A DNA stretch of 64,000 nucleotides, taken from contig NZ_CP146609.1 of assembly GCF_037094465.1 (NCBI RefSeq), forward strand, positions 496,001 through 560,000. Reading direction: 5' to 3'. A program made the translations under genes and the position numbers. The first letter of the stretch is position 1. Every line of letters begins with the position of its first letter. Positions 53,857 through 62,312 of the stretch are shown here, in pieces. Origin of the DNA: Pseudodesulfovibrio sp. 5S69. Its GTDB lineage: Bacteria > Desulfobacterota > Desulfovibrionia > Desulfovibrionales > Desulfovibrionaceae. The notes beneath the pieces are model-generated. The model ran no database searches. It had not been told where the DNA came from and saw nothing but the letters and a program-made list of their open reading frames with translations.

Positions 53857-54318
53857 CTACTTTTTCTTCACGTCGCCGGCGTCCTTGACCTCCACCGCAA
53901 AGATCGTGGTGGTGGCCGAGGCGAAGGTGTCGTCGATCTCGATGACGCAGCTCTTGTTGTACTTCTCGAAGGTCAGGAACTGGACCGAGCTGGCCTTGTT
54001 GTTGGATACCAGCGTCCAGTTGTCCTTGGTCATGTTGTTGATGAAGTACTGGACCAACTCGGGAATCTCCACGCGGCCTTTGAACTTCATGATCGAGGCC
54101 CGGAACTTGGTGTTGTCCAGCTTGTAGGACCCCTCGTTCTGGTATTCGATCTCCTTGGGGATCATGATATCGTCGAAATCCAGATAGTAATCCGGCTCCT
54201 GGTAGTTCTGGGCCGCGGCCTGGTCGGAGCCCGAGGAGGATGTCGAGGATGTGGTGGTGCAGGCGGCGAGCACGCCGACGAGCATGAGCGGCAAAAGAAA
54301 TTTGATGAAAGAACGCAT
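53857..54318 (-). CDS. Lipoprotein of unknown function
   Basis: This 153-residue protein has a lipobox (VLAAC, C20) followed by a serine-rich linker, and a domain starting LDFDDIMIPKEIEYQNEGSYKLDNTKFRASIMKFKGRVEIPELVQYFINNM. The family is conserved in sulfate reducers to my knowledge but has no known role. It is between the HTH gene and coaBC. Confidence 0.78.
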   Translation of the reverse strand: MRSFIKFLLPLMLVGVLAACTTTSSTSSSGSDQAAAQNYQEPDYYLDFDDIMIPKEIEYQNEGSYKLDNTKFRASIMKFKGRVEIPELVQYFINNMTKDNWTLVSNNKASSVQFLTFEKYNKSCVIEIDDTFASATTTIFAVEVKDAGDVKKK

Positions 54319-54352
54319 GGTTTCCTCCCTCCGGTATATGCGGTGAAGCCGT

Positions 54353-55045
54353 TTACTGTTGCTGTTGGGACGCGGCTTCCTTGAGCCGGTCGATCTTGTC
54401 CTGCAGATATCTTTCCATGTCCCGCCGGTCCTTGCGCAGCCGGACGAGTTCGCTCTCCAGGATTTGCAATTTGGCCTTGATGTCCGACGTGTCGAAGGTC
54501 AGCTTCAGAGCCATCTCTTCAATCTCGGCGTCCTTCTCCTCCAGCGCGCGGGTCTGCTCCATGATCGCCTCCGGCAGGGCGGTCTGCCCGGCGGGCAGTT
54601 GCTTGATGCGCTTCTGGCTGCGGGCCAGGAGCACGAAGGCGGTCTTGAGCTTGTGGATGTCTTCCTGCTGCCGCTCGATGACGGATTTCTGGTCCGCGAT
54701 GACTTCCATGCAGGAGGTCACCCTGGACAGGACGTCGTTGAAGGTGGACGCCAGGTCGGCAAATCCTTCAGGCGAGCTCCCCGCCATTGCGGCCGGTGTG
54801 TGTTCCACCTCGATGGTCCGGGGGAACTCGCTGCGCAGCCGGTCGTCTATCTCGCTGGTCACCAATCCGTCGCCGTAAAGCCGGGAAATGCGTTCGAAAA
54901 TGACCATGGATTCCTCCGGGTATTTCGTCACGCGGCCGACCTTCCGCCCACCCAGGAAATCCTTGAACAGGGCGGCGTACCGACGCGCTGTCGGCGCGGG
55001 GATGCGGGTGCGTTTGGCTATCTCAGCCACGGAAAGCCAATTCAT
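54353..55045 (-). CDS. MerR-like HTH protein with long coiled coil
   Basis: This 230-residue protein has an N-terminal MerR-type HTH (WLSVAEIAKRTRIPAPTARRYAALFKDFL, about 3-31), then from about 110 a coiled coil of glutamate/lysine-rich heptads ending in poly-Q. The size and plan resemble nucleoid- or plasmid-associated DNA-binding proteins rather than ligand-sensing MerR factors. It leads an operon with the lipoprotein and coaBC. Confidence 0.8.
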   Translation of the reverse strand: MNWLSVAEIAKRTRIPAPTARRYAALFKDFLGGRKVGRVTKYPEESMVIFERISRLYGDGLVTSEIDDRLRSEFPRTIEVEHTPAAMAGSSPEGFADLASTFNDVLSRVTSCMEVIADQKSVIERQQEDIHKLKTAFVLLARSQKRIKQLPAGQTALPEAIMEQTRALEEKDAEIEEMALKLTFDTSDIKAKLQILESELVRLRKDRRDMERYLQDKIDRLKEAASQQQQ

Positions 55046-55202
55046 GCATATGAAATACCATGAATACGGCCAATATCAAGCCCCAGGCATCAAATGGCAC
55101 AACCTTTGGCTAGCATCCCGATATCATTGTAAAAGAAAAAGATTCCGTTGAAATTCCAGGTGTTGTACAACCGGGTCCAACGATGAAATTGGACATATAT
55201 TA

Positions 55203-56285
55203 ATGGAAATACCCGAAGATTACCGACTGTCGAGCTACGACTACGACCTGCCCGAGGACCGCATCGCCCAGGAACCGGCCGTGCACCGCGACGGTTCAAA
55301 ACTTCTGGTCCTGGACCGCGCTGACCGCTCCCTGACCCCGGCCCGGTTCACGGATCTCCTTGATTACCTGCCGGACGACTGTCTGCTGGTGGCCAACAAC
55401 TCCCGCGTCATTCCGGCGCGCATCTTCGGCCGCAAGCCCACCGGCGGCCAGGTGGAGTTCCTGCTGCTCACGCCGCTGCCTCTGCTTGAACCGCGCGAGG
55501 AGGGCGGGTGGTTGACCGCCCACGCCGAAGGGCTGCTGCGCGCCTCCAAGGGTCCCAAACCGGGCACGTCCGTGACCTTTGCCGACGACTTCTCCCTGAC
55601 CGCCGAAGAGGCGGGCGAGTTCGGGCGCTGGCAGGTCACCCTGCGCTGGAAGGGGGACCTGACCGGACTGTTCAACACCCACGGCCATCTGCCCCTGCCG
55701 CCCTACATCAAGCGGCCCGACGGGGAGGCCGATCGGGAGCGCTACCAGACCACCTACTCGAACACGGCCAAGACCGGGTCCGTGGCCGCGCCCACCGCCG
55801 GGTTGCATTTCACCCCGGAGCTGCGCGAGCGCATCAGGGCCAAGGGCATCGAATGGGCCGAGGTGACCTTGTACGTGGGCTATGGGACCTTCAGCCCGGT
55901 GCGTTGCCCGGACATCCGCGACCACCGCATGCACGCCGAATACATCGAGGTGAGCGCAGAGACCGCCGAGGCGATCCGCCGGGCCAAAGCCGAAGGGCGA
56001 CCGGTCATCGCCGTGGGCACCACCAGCGCGCGCACCCTGGAAGGCATGGTCCGCGAGGCCGGTTCCATACGGCAATTCCGTGGAGAAACGGACATTTTCA
56101 TCTCCCCAGGCTATACTTTCCAGGTTGTCGACGGTATTCTGACGAACTTCCATTTGCCAGAATCGTCGCTCATCATTATGATCTCGGCTCTTGCTGGCAG
56201 AAAAACGATTCTGGAAGCATACGCGTTCGCCCTGGAAAACCATTTCCGATTTTTCTCCTACGGGGACGCGATGCTCATCCTGTAA
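55203..56285 (+). CDS. queA: S-adenosylmethionine:tRNA ribosyltransferase-isomerase QueA
   Basis: This 360-residue enzyme has SSYDYDLPEDRIAQEP, NNSRVIPARIFG, AAPTAGLHFTPEL, EVTLYVGYGTFSPVR and LTNFHLPESSLIIMISALAG. It makes epoxyqueuosine in tRNA wobble positions. A short inserted stretch (about 95-140) is typical of the deltaproteobacterial form. Confidence 0.96.
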   Translation: MEIPEDYRLSSYDYDLPEDRIAQEPAVHRDGSKLLVLDRADRSLTPARFTDLLDYLPDDCLLVANNSRVIPARIFGRKPTGGQVEFLLLTPLPLLEPREEGGWLTAHAEGLLRASKGPKPGTSVTFADDFSLTAEEAGEFGRWQVTLRWKGDLTGLFNTHGHLPLPPYIKRPDGEADRERYQTTYSNTAKTGSVAAPTAGLHFTPELRERIRAKGIEWAEVTLYVGYGTFSPVRCPDIRDHRMHAEYIEVSAETAEAIRRAKAEGRPVIAVGTTSARTLEGMVREAGSIRQFRGETDIFISPGYTFQVVDGILTNFHLPESSLIIMISALAGRKTILEAYAFALENHFRFFSYGDAMLIL

Positions 56286-56328
56286 ACGCGGCAACCTTTC
56301 ATTATTACTAACAGAACTGGAGCAATTC

Positions 56329-56562
56329 ATGTCTCGAATCGAGGTCCGGGAAGATCGGTGCAAGGGGTGCCTGCTCTGTACCACCGTCTGTCCCGTAGAC
56401 ATCATCGTCCAGTCTGACCGGTTCAACGTCAGCGGCTACAAGGTCGCCGAGGTGCCCGAGGCCGACAAGGACAAATGTACCGGCTGCGCATCCTGCGCCC
56501 AGATCTGCCCGGATGTGGCGATCAAAGTGTACAGGACCCCAAAGAAGAAAGAGGGGAAGTAG
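56329..56562 (+). CDS. 2x[4Fe-4S] ferredoxin subunit of 2-oxoacid oxidoreductase
   Basis: This 77-residue protein has two full clusters: C11, C14, C17, C21 and C50, C53, C56, C60. It is the electron-transfer delta subunit of the VorB-type complex. The ATG at 56329 follows GGAG; the longer frame is queA shadow. The alpha gene begins one base after its stop. Confidence 0.94.
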   Translation: MSRIEVREDRCKGCLLCTTVCPVDIIVQSDRFNVSGYKVAEVPEADKDKCTGCASCAQICPDVAIKVYRTPKKKEGK

Positions 56563-56563
56563 C

Positions 56564-57634
56564 ATGAGCAAAAAAACCGAACGCATCTTCGTCAAGGGGA
56601 ACGAAGCCATCGCACGCGGCGCCCTGGCCGCCAAGTGCAAGTGCTTTTTCGGCTACCCGATCACCCCCCAGAACGACATACCCGAATTCATGTCCTCCGA
56701 AATCATCAAGGCCGGCGGCGACTTCGTCCAGGCCGAATCCGAGGTCGCGGCGGCCAACATGCTGCTCGGCGCGGGCGCGACCGGCGTCCGGGCCATGACC
56801 TCCAGCTCCTCGCCCGGCATTGCGCTCAAGCAGGAGGCCATCTCCTACATGGCGGGCAGCGAGGTCCCGGCGGTCATCGTCAACATGAACCGGGGCGGCC
56901 CGGGCCTGGGCGACATCGGCCCGGCGCAGGGCGACTACTACCAGTCCACCCGGGGCGGCGGACACGGCGACTACCGCCACTTCACCCTGGGACCAGGCAC
57001 GGTTCAGGAAGCCTACGACCTGACCATCAAGGCCTTTGACATCGCCTTTACGCACCGCACCCCGGTGCTCATCCTCGGCGACGCCATCCTCGGCCAGATG
57101 AAGGAGCCCATCACCCCTTGGGAGCCCGAGAACATCGACGAGGAAGCGGGCCGCGACTGGGCCATCACCGGCCGTACCGACGGCCGCGAAAAGCGCTTGA
57201 TCAAGTCCCTGTTCCTCGAGGAAGGGGCCCTGGCCGAACAGAACAGGCACCTCCAGGCCAAGTACGACTCCTGGAAGGACCTGACCGAGGCCGAACAGTT
57301 CGAGACCGAGGACGCGGACCTGATCATCTGCGCCTACGGGTCCATCGGCCGCATTGCCAAGTCCGCGGTGCGCAAGTTCCGCAAGGACGGCAAGAAGGTC
57401 GGCCTGTTCCGGCCCATCACCCTGTACCCGTTCCCGTCCGACGAGCTCAAGGCTTTGGCCGAGCAGGGCAAGCGGTTCCTGACCATCGAACACAACCTGG
57501 GACAGATGCTTGACGACGTCCGCCTGGCCATCCGGACGGTCGCCGACTCCGACTTCTACCCCATCTATCCCGGCAACCTGCCCACCCCGGACGAGCTCGA
57601 GGAGCCGATCCTCAAATGCCTGGAGGGTAAATAA
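56564..57634 (+). CDS. vorB: 2-oxoacid:ferredoxin oxidoreductase alpha subunit (VorB type)
   Basis: This 356-residue protein has FVKGNEAIARGALAAKCKCFFGYPITPQNDIPEFM, TSSSSPGIALKQEAISYMAG and GGGHGDYRHFTLGP. It oxidises branched 2-oxoacids (or 2-oxoglutarate) to acyl-CoA with reduced ferredoxin. Its ATG follows GAGGGG. It is in a delta-alpha-beta-gamma operon. Confidence 0.94.
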   Translation: MSKKTERIFVKGNEAIARGALAAKCKCFFGYPITPQNDIPEFMSSEIIKAGGDFVQAESEVAAANMLLGAGATGVRAMTSSSSPGIALKQEAISYMAGSEVPAVIVNMNRGGPGLGDIGPAQGDYYQSTRGGGHGDYRHFTLGPGTVQEAYDLTIKAFDIAFTHRTPVLILGDAILGQMKEPITPWEPENIDEEAGRDWAITGRTDGREKRLIKSLFLEEGALAEQNRHLQAKYDSWKDLTEAEQFETEDADLIICAYGSIGRIAKSAVRKFRKDGKKVGLFRPITLYPFPSDELKALAEQGKRFLTIEHNLGQMLDDVRLAIRTVADSDFYPIYPGNLPTPDELEEPILKCLEGK

Positions 57635-58405
57635 ATGTCCGAAATGAAAGAAAAACTGGTCTTTGACCGGCCCGAGTCCGTCATCGACCGGCCCACCCAT
57701 TACTGCCCCGGCTGCCACCACGGCATCGCCCACCGGCTGATCGGCGAGTTGCTCGACGAGATGGACCTGGCCGAAAAGACCCTGATGGTCACCTCCATCG
57801 GCTGCTCGGTCTTCCTTTACAACTACCTCAACGCCGACGCGGTGGAGGCCCCCCACGGCCGCGCCCCGGCGGTGGCCACCGGCGTCAAGCGCGCCCGGCC
57901 CGACAAGTTCGTCTTCACCTACCAGGGCGACGGCGACCTGGCCTCCATCGGCATGGCCGAGATCATGCACGCCGCCAACCGCGGCGAGAAGATGTGCGTG
58001 GTCTTCGTCAACAACACGGTCTACGGCATGACCGGCGGCCAGATGGCCCCGACCACCATGATCGGCCAGATCACCACGACCACCCCGGCGGGCCGCTGCC
58101 AGACCCATGAGGGCGCGCCCATCCGCATGACCGAGATCATCGCCTCCCTGGGCGGCACCGCCTTTGCCGCGCGCGCCGCGCTCAACACCGTGCCCAACAT
58201 CAAGAAAGCCAAGAAGTACCTGAAAAAGGCGTTCGAGTTCCAGCTCAACGGGACCGGGTTCGGGTTCGTGGAGCTGCTCTCCGGCTGCCCGACCAACTGG
58301 AAGATGACCCCGCTCAAAGCCAACGAACGCATCAAGGACGAGATGATCCCGTACTTCCCGCTCGGCATCTACAAGGATGTGTCCGAGGAAGGAGGTGTCT
58401 GCTGA
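57635..58405 (+). CDS. 2-oxoacid:ferredoxin oxidoreductase beta subunit (TPP-binding)
   Basis: This 256-residue protein has HYCPGCHHGIAHRLI, SIGCSVFLYNYL, TYQGDGDLASIGMAEIMHA and VNNTVYGMTGGQ, the thiamine-diphosphate motif GDG...N. It starts at the base after the alpha stop. Confidence 0.95.
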   Translation: MSEMKEKLVFDRPESVIDRPTHYCPGCHHGIAHRLIGELLDEMDLAEKTLMVTSIGCSVFLYNYLNADAVEAPHGRAPAVATGVKRARPDKFVFTYQGDGDLASIGMAEIMHAANRGEKMCVVFVNNTVYGMTGGQMAPTTMIGQITTTTPAGRCQTHEGAPIRMTEIIASLGGTAFAARAALNTVPNIKKAKKYLKKAFEFQLNGTGFGFVELLSGCPTNWKMTPLKANERIKDEMIPYFPLGIYKDVSEEGGVC

Positions 58406-58947
58406 TGCGCTACATGGATTCCATCATCGCGGGCTTCGGCGGCCAGGGCGTCATGCTCATCGGCAACCTGCTGGCCTACGCAGGCATGAAGGACGGCCTC
58501 AACGTCACCTATATCCCGGTCTACGGGCCGGAGATGCGCGGCGGCACGGCCAACTGCACGGTCGTGCTCTCCGACGAGGACATCGGCTCGCCCATCATCC
58601 ACCGGCCCAAGTCCATCATCTCCATGAACCGCCCGTCGCTCGACAAGTTCCAGCCCCGGGTCGAGGACAACGGCATTCACATCATCAACTCGTCGCTCAT
58701 CGACATGGACCTGGCCGATACCAAGCGCCTCCAATGCTACGGCGTACCGTGCAACGAGATCGCCGACGAGCTGGGCAACACCCGCATGGCCAACATGGTC
58801 GCCATCGGCGCCTTCGTCCAGGCCTCGGGCATCATCCCGCTGGACGCCGTCATCGGCTCGCTCGAAAACGTCATCTCCCCGCGCTACCACAAGCTCATCC
58901 CGGCCAACACCAAGGCCATCGAAGCCGGCGCCAAACACGTCTCCTAG
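58405..58947 (+). CDS. 2-oxoacid:ferredoxin oxidoreductase gamma subunit
   Basis: This 180-residue protein shows GFGGQGVMLIGNLLAYAGM and YGPEMRGGTANC, the gamma-domain signature. It overlaps the beta gene by one base. The last gene of the operon, followed by a strong terminator and repeat copy 10. Confidence 0.95.
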   Translation: MRYMDSIIAGFGGQGVMLIGNLLAYAGMKDGLNVTYIPVYGPEMRGGTANCTVVLSDEDIGSPIIHRPKSIISMNRPSLDKFQPRVEDNGIHIINSSLIDMDLADTKRLQCYGVPCNEIADELGNTRMANMVAIGAFVQASGIIPLDAVIGSLENVISPRYHKLIPANTKAIEAGAKHVS

Positions 58948-58968
58948 CCGCGCACGGACACATGTACC

Positions 58969-59006
58969 AAACGCCCCTGCCGGATGCTCCGGCAGGGGCG
59001 TTTTTT
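58969..59006 (+). terminator. Terminator of the oxidoreductase operon
   Basis: AACGCCCCTGCCGG and CCGGCAGGGGCGTT form a 14-bp stem around a 4-base loop with six T following. Confidence 0.95.
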
Positions 59007-59009
59007 CAT

Positions 59010-59126
59010 GCCTCCAGCGGCCGGGGGAAGGGGAGGAAAAAACCTTTTCTCAAAGGATTCTTTCCTCCCCTTCCCCCGGACCCCCATCCTCTCCTTTTCC
59101 CGAACTTTTTGGCGCCGCTTCGCGGG
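59010..59126 (+). repeat. Dispersed intergenic repeat, copy 10 (forward)
   Basis: GCCTCCAGCGGCC, hairpin (GGGGGAAGGGGAGGAAA...TTTCCTCCCCTTCCCCC), GAACTTTTTG and CGCCGCTTCGCGG. It begins three bases after the terminator T run. Confidence 0.85.
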
Positions 59127-59188
59127 GAATCCAGGTGCTTTTATGGAATGGGACAATTAAAACATCTTATGTAGACAATACACAAAAT

Positions 59189-59219
59189 AAGGGCTGTTCC
59201 CATTCATGGAACAGCCCTT
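59189..59219. terminator. Bidirectional hairpin in the repeat-pair centre
   Basis: AAGGGCTGTTCC and GGAACAGCCCTT form a perfect 12-bp stem with a 7-base loop and T-rich flanks on both strands. It lies between copies 10 and 11 and no gene is adjacent, so it could end a short RNA. Confidence 0.6.
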
Positions 59220-59241
59220 TGACTTTTCATTTTCACGCACC

Positions 59242-59321
59242 TGCCGAAGGCACATAAAAGGTTTGGAAGGGGGGTCCAGGGGGGAAACTTTTGAAAAAGT
59301 TTCCCCCTGGCCGCCGGAGGC
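59242..59321 (-). repeat. Dispersed intergenic repeat, copy 11 (reverse)
   Basis: CTGCCGAAGGCACATAAAAGGTTT, hairpin (AGGGGGGAAACTTTT...AAAAGTTTCCCCCT) and GGCCGCCGGAGGC, seven bases after the DUF39 gene stop. It pairs head-to-head with copy 10. Confidence 0.85.
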
Positions 59322-59328
59322 ATTCTTC

Positions 59329-60498
59329 TTAGAAGCTCGGGATGTCGTCCTGCTTTTCGGTCAGCAGGAACTTGCCGGCCAGGATCCATTCCTTGAGCTT
59401 GTCGGCCACTTCCAGGGACATGGAGTGGGAGGTCACGGGCACGGTGGCGGTCTTCTTCTCGTTGACCATGATTTCCCCGCTGCGCAGCTCGGCGAAGGAC
59501 ACGCGGGTGACCTCGCGCGGGATGCCGTTGGGGTAGTCATAGCCGTAGTCCTTGACCGGCATGGAGATGTCCTCGTTGGACACCCCGGTGAACCAGGCCA
59601 GCTCCTCGTTGAGCATGGGGATGGGGATGCCCACGCCGAGCGCCAGGGACACGCCGTAGCCGATGATCGACTGGGCGCGCACGTAGCGGGCGTTCATCTT
59701 CTTGAAATCGCCCTTGAGCATGAGCGTGCCCGAGCCGCCCTCGGGGATGCCGCGCTCGTTGCGCTGGGGCTTCTGCACGTGCTGGGTGCCCTCGCCGATG
59801 ACGTAGCCCACGCCGCCTCCCAGGAAGATGCGCGTGCCCATGCCAATGGTCCGGAAGTACGGGTCGTTGAACAGCGGGGAGAGGGCGCCGGCGGTGGCGT
59901 AATTGACGTTGGACGCGTTGGCCTTGAGCGGGCCCATGTACGTGTAGATGGTCCGGTTGGTCAGGTTCACGGCCGCGTTGTAGTTCTGGTAGCAGTTGCG
60001 CGGGTTGAGCATGACCGCGTTGGGCAGGTCGGCCAGGGTGATGTCCTTGTCCAGCTCGCGGCGGGGGTAGCAGTCCGTGCCGTAGGCCTCGGCCCGCAGG
60101 TGCACCGCCTTGCCGCGCAAGAGGTCCTCCATGACGTGGGCTCCGCCGTAGGCGAAGCGGCCGGGGTGGACCTTGTTCAACGGGTCGTCGTCCGACGGCT
60201 CGGTGGCCCCCAGGTAGGCGTCTACGGCCGCGATGCCGCTGTAGCAGGGCACGTTGTTCAGCCACAGTTTGGAGACCTTCATGACCGGCGGCTGCTGGCC
60301 GATGTTGAAGAGCAGCCCGGAAGAGCACATGGGCGAGAAGGTGCCGGTGGTGACCACGTCCACTTCCTGGGCGGCCTTAACCTTCCCTTCCTTCCTGACG
60401 ATCTCGATCATCTCCTCGGCATTGACCACCACGGCCTTGCCCTTGCGGATACGCTCGTTGATCTCCTTGACCGTCTTGTTCACTTTGAATTCTGCCAT
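59329..60498 (-). CDS. DUF39 homocysteine biosynthesis protein
   Basis: This 389-residue protein shows the DUF39 pattern (TGTFSPMCSSGLLFN, VPCYSGIAAVDAYLGATE, YGGAHVMEDLLRGKAVHL, GGGVGYVIGEGTQHVQ, C53-C131-type conserved cysteines). DUF39 proteins of sulfate reducers and methanogens make homocysteine from aspartate semialdehyde and sulfide. The start at 60498 (MAEFKV) is favoured; a GGCAGGATAG site precedes it. It is commonly paired with a ferredoxin-NIL protein, not seen here. Confidence 0.92.
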   Translation of the reverse strand: MAEFKVNKTVKEINERIRKGKAVVVNAEEMIEIVRKEGKVKAAQEVDVVTTGTFSPMCSSGLLFNIGQQPPVMKVSKLWLNNVPCYSGIAAVDAYLGATEPSDDDPLNKVHPGRFAYGGAHVMEDLLRGKAVHLRAEAYGTDCYPRRELDKDITLADLPNAVMLNPRNCYQNYNAAVNLTNRTIYTYMGPLKANASNVNYATAGALSPLFNDPYFRTIGMGTRIFLGGGVGYVIGEGTQHVQKPQRNERGIPEGGSGTLMLKGDFKKMNARYVRAQSIIGYGVSLALGVGIPIPMLNEELAWFTGVSNEDISMPVKDYGYDYPNGIPREVTRVSFAELRSGEIMVNEKKTATVPVTSHSMSLEVADKLKEWILAGKFLLTEKQDDIPSF

Positions 60499-60624
60499 TT
60501 CTATCCTGCCTTCGCCCCCTGGGCCGCAGCCGGCGCGGGGTGTTGTTCCATACGTAAAGTCCACCCCTTGTAATCCAAATTCGCCGGAAGGAAAACCAGC
60601 TTGTTGTCCGGTCCCGGCCGACTC

Positions 60625-60633
60625 TGTGTATAA
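60625..60633 (-). promoter_or_regulatory. DnaA box
   Basis: TGTGTATAA on the plus strand is TTATACACA on the minus strand, a full match to TTATNCACA, about 240 bases before dnaA. Confidence 0.65.
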
Positions 60634-60639
60634 CTCGCC

Positions 60640-60866
60640 AAACAGAGGAAAACCCCGCCTTTTCCTCATGTTTTCAACAGGCGTCGAGGGTTCGTCCGGA
60701 AAGCACGTTTTTCGGGCGGGAAATAAGGGAAAAATTGGCGGAAAAGCTTGGCTTTGGGGCCGTTTTGGGGTATAGAATCAAATAAATTTCGGGAAATTGT
60801 TTAGACTCGAATTTTGTTTTTTTAAAACAAGCAAATTCAACAAGTTATAAGTAGCACCCCCCTATT
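60640..60866. other. Candidate oriC (AT-rich unwinding region)
   Basis: The segment before dnaA includes a strongly AT-rich tract (60771-60860) with TTTTTTTAAAA. It is bordered by one DnaA box (60625-60633) and lies between a minus-strand gene and dnaA-dnaN-gyrB, the usual origin layout. parS sites are 10 kb away. Only one clear box makes the exact origin uncertain. Confidence 0.5.
60748..60776 (+). promoter_or_regulatory. dnaA promoter
   Basis: TTGGCT (60748-60753), a 17-base spacer and TATAGA (60771-60776), about 90 bases before the dnaA GTG. Confidence 0.55.
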
Positions 60867-62165
60867 GTGAAAGAATCACTTCGGCAACATCTCCTCCAAA
60901 CCTGCACGGACGAGGAACTCAAGCGCTGGTACGACCCGCTCTCCTTCGATTACTCCGAGGAAAACAAACGGCTGACCGTGGGTTTTCCCCATGCGTTTTT
61001 CGCCCGGTGGTTCGAGTCAGAAATCCAGGACAAGTTCGAGGCACAGTTGAACATGTTCCTGGGCAACGGGTATGTCGTCAGCTACAAGGACAGCGATACT
61101 CCGGAGCGGCTGCGCGGCGTGCAGGTGGCCGACGTGGTCAAGCGCATCGATTTCCCCTTCGGCCAGGAATTCACCTTCGACACCTTCCTGATCAACAAGA
61201 AAAATTATTTCCCCATCGCCTCGGCAAAGGAAGTGGCCAAGCAGTCCGGCTCCCTGTTCAACCCGTTCATCATCTGCGGGCCGGGCGGGTCGGGCAAGAC
61301 CCACCTGCTCAAGTCCGTGGCCAACGAGATCGCCAAGAAACACGACTACTCGACCATCTTCATGGGCTCGCTCGAAGAACTCAACTCGCTCTATTCCATC
61401 CGCTTCAAGGGCGACCCGTTCAAGGCGCGCAACCATCTGTTCGAGTACAATTTCCTGTTCATCGACGACTTCCACAAGATCAAGGAACACCCCTATTTCC
61501 AGCAGGAACTGGTCAATATCTTCAATCACTTTTACGACAACAAGAAGCAGATGGTCCTGGCCTGCCGCGAAAAGGTGACCAGCTACGACTTCCTGGACGA
61601 CAACCTGCAATCCCGGCTCGGCTGGGGGCTCATCGTCACCCTCAAGGAGCCGGACCTGGAAATCCGGGTGGGGTACATCCAGCGCCAGGTGCGGGCCAAG
61701 CGGCTCTCCCTGAGCAAGGAACAGGTCCTGACCCTGGCCCAGCGGTTTACGGATTTCCGCTATCTCCAGGGTATCCTGCTCAAGCTCTTCGCCTTCAAGG
61801 AGCTGGTCAAGCAGGACCTCTCCCAGAAGGATTTCGAACACATCCTCGCCAACACCGAGGAGAAGACCACCGACGACCTGACGCCCAAGAAGATCTTAAG
61901 CGTGGTGGCCGAACACTTCAGCGTGCACGTCAAGGACCTGACCGGCACCAAACGGCATCAGCACATCGCCCATGCCCGCCAGGTGGCCATGTACCTGTGC
62001 CGTCAGATGCTGAGCACCTCGTATCCGGCGCTGGGTAGGGCGTTCGGCGGAAAGGATCACTCCACGGTCCTGTACTCGGTTAAAAAAATCGATCAATTAC
62101 AAGAAGATGACTTCGAATTGAAACAACTGTTGAAAACCTTGAAGAATAAATGTCGCATGTCGTGA
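60867..62165 (+). CDS. dnaA: Chromosomal replication initiator DnaA (divergent form)
   Basis: This 432-residue protein starts at GTG. Walker A is GPGGSGKTH (138-146), and Walker B is FIDDFH rather than the usual LIDDIQF. Domain IV is conserved (HIAHARQVAMYLCRQMLSTSYPALGRAFGGKDHSTVLYSVKKI), so box recognition should be normal. The domain I-II part is short. It initiates replication at oriC. dnaN follows after 147 bases. Confidence 0.95.
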   Translation: MKESLRQHLLQTCTDEELKRWYDPLSFDYSEENKRLTVGFPHAFFARWFESEIQDKFEAQLNMFLGNGYVVSYKDSDTPERLRGVQVADVVKRIDFPFGQEFTFDTFLINKKNYFPIASAKEVAKQSGSLFNPFIICGPGGSGKTHLLKSVANEIAKKHDYSTIFMGSLEELNSLYSIRFKGDPFKARNHLFEYNFLFIDDFHKIKEHPYFQQELVNIFNHFYDNKKQMVLACREKVTSYDFLDDNLQSRLGWGLIVTLKEPDLEIRVGYIQRQVRAKRLSLSKEQVLTLAQRFTDFRYLQGILLKLFAFKELVKQDLSQKDFEHILANTEEKTTDDLTPKKILSVVAEHFSVHVKDLTGTKRHQHIAHARQVAMYLCRQMLSTSYPALGRAFGGKDHSTVLYSVKKIDQLQEDDFELKQLLKTLKNKCRMS

Positions 62166-62169
62166 TCAT

Positions 62170-62264
62170 TTTCGGAATCGGCCGTTTCAGGCACGTTCGG
62201 TTCCAAATTCATGACAACGTGTGTGCTTAAAAAAAACAACAATTACAAGTTCTTGATTCCGAAA
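62170..62264. repeat. Inverted repeats between dnaA and dnaN
   Basis: TTTCGGAATC (62170-62179) and GATTCCGAAA (62255-62264) are perfect complements, enclosing a second pair, CGGTTCC (about 62199) with GGAACCG (about 62274). No DnaA box is present. It may be a regulatory leader of dnaN. Confidence 0.45.
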
Positions 62265-62312
62265 GGAACAAAGGAACCGAGGTAATAAATCTCAATCAAG
62301 GAGATATTTTCT

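Noticed and set aside
55095..55112. Sigma-54-like TGGCAC...TTGGC upstream of the HTH gene
   Set aside because: The -12 element is TTGG instead of TTGC and the GG/GC spacing is off by one.
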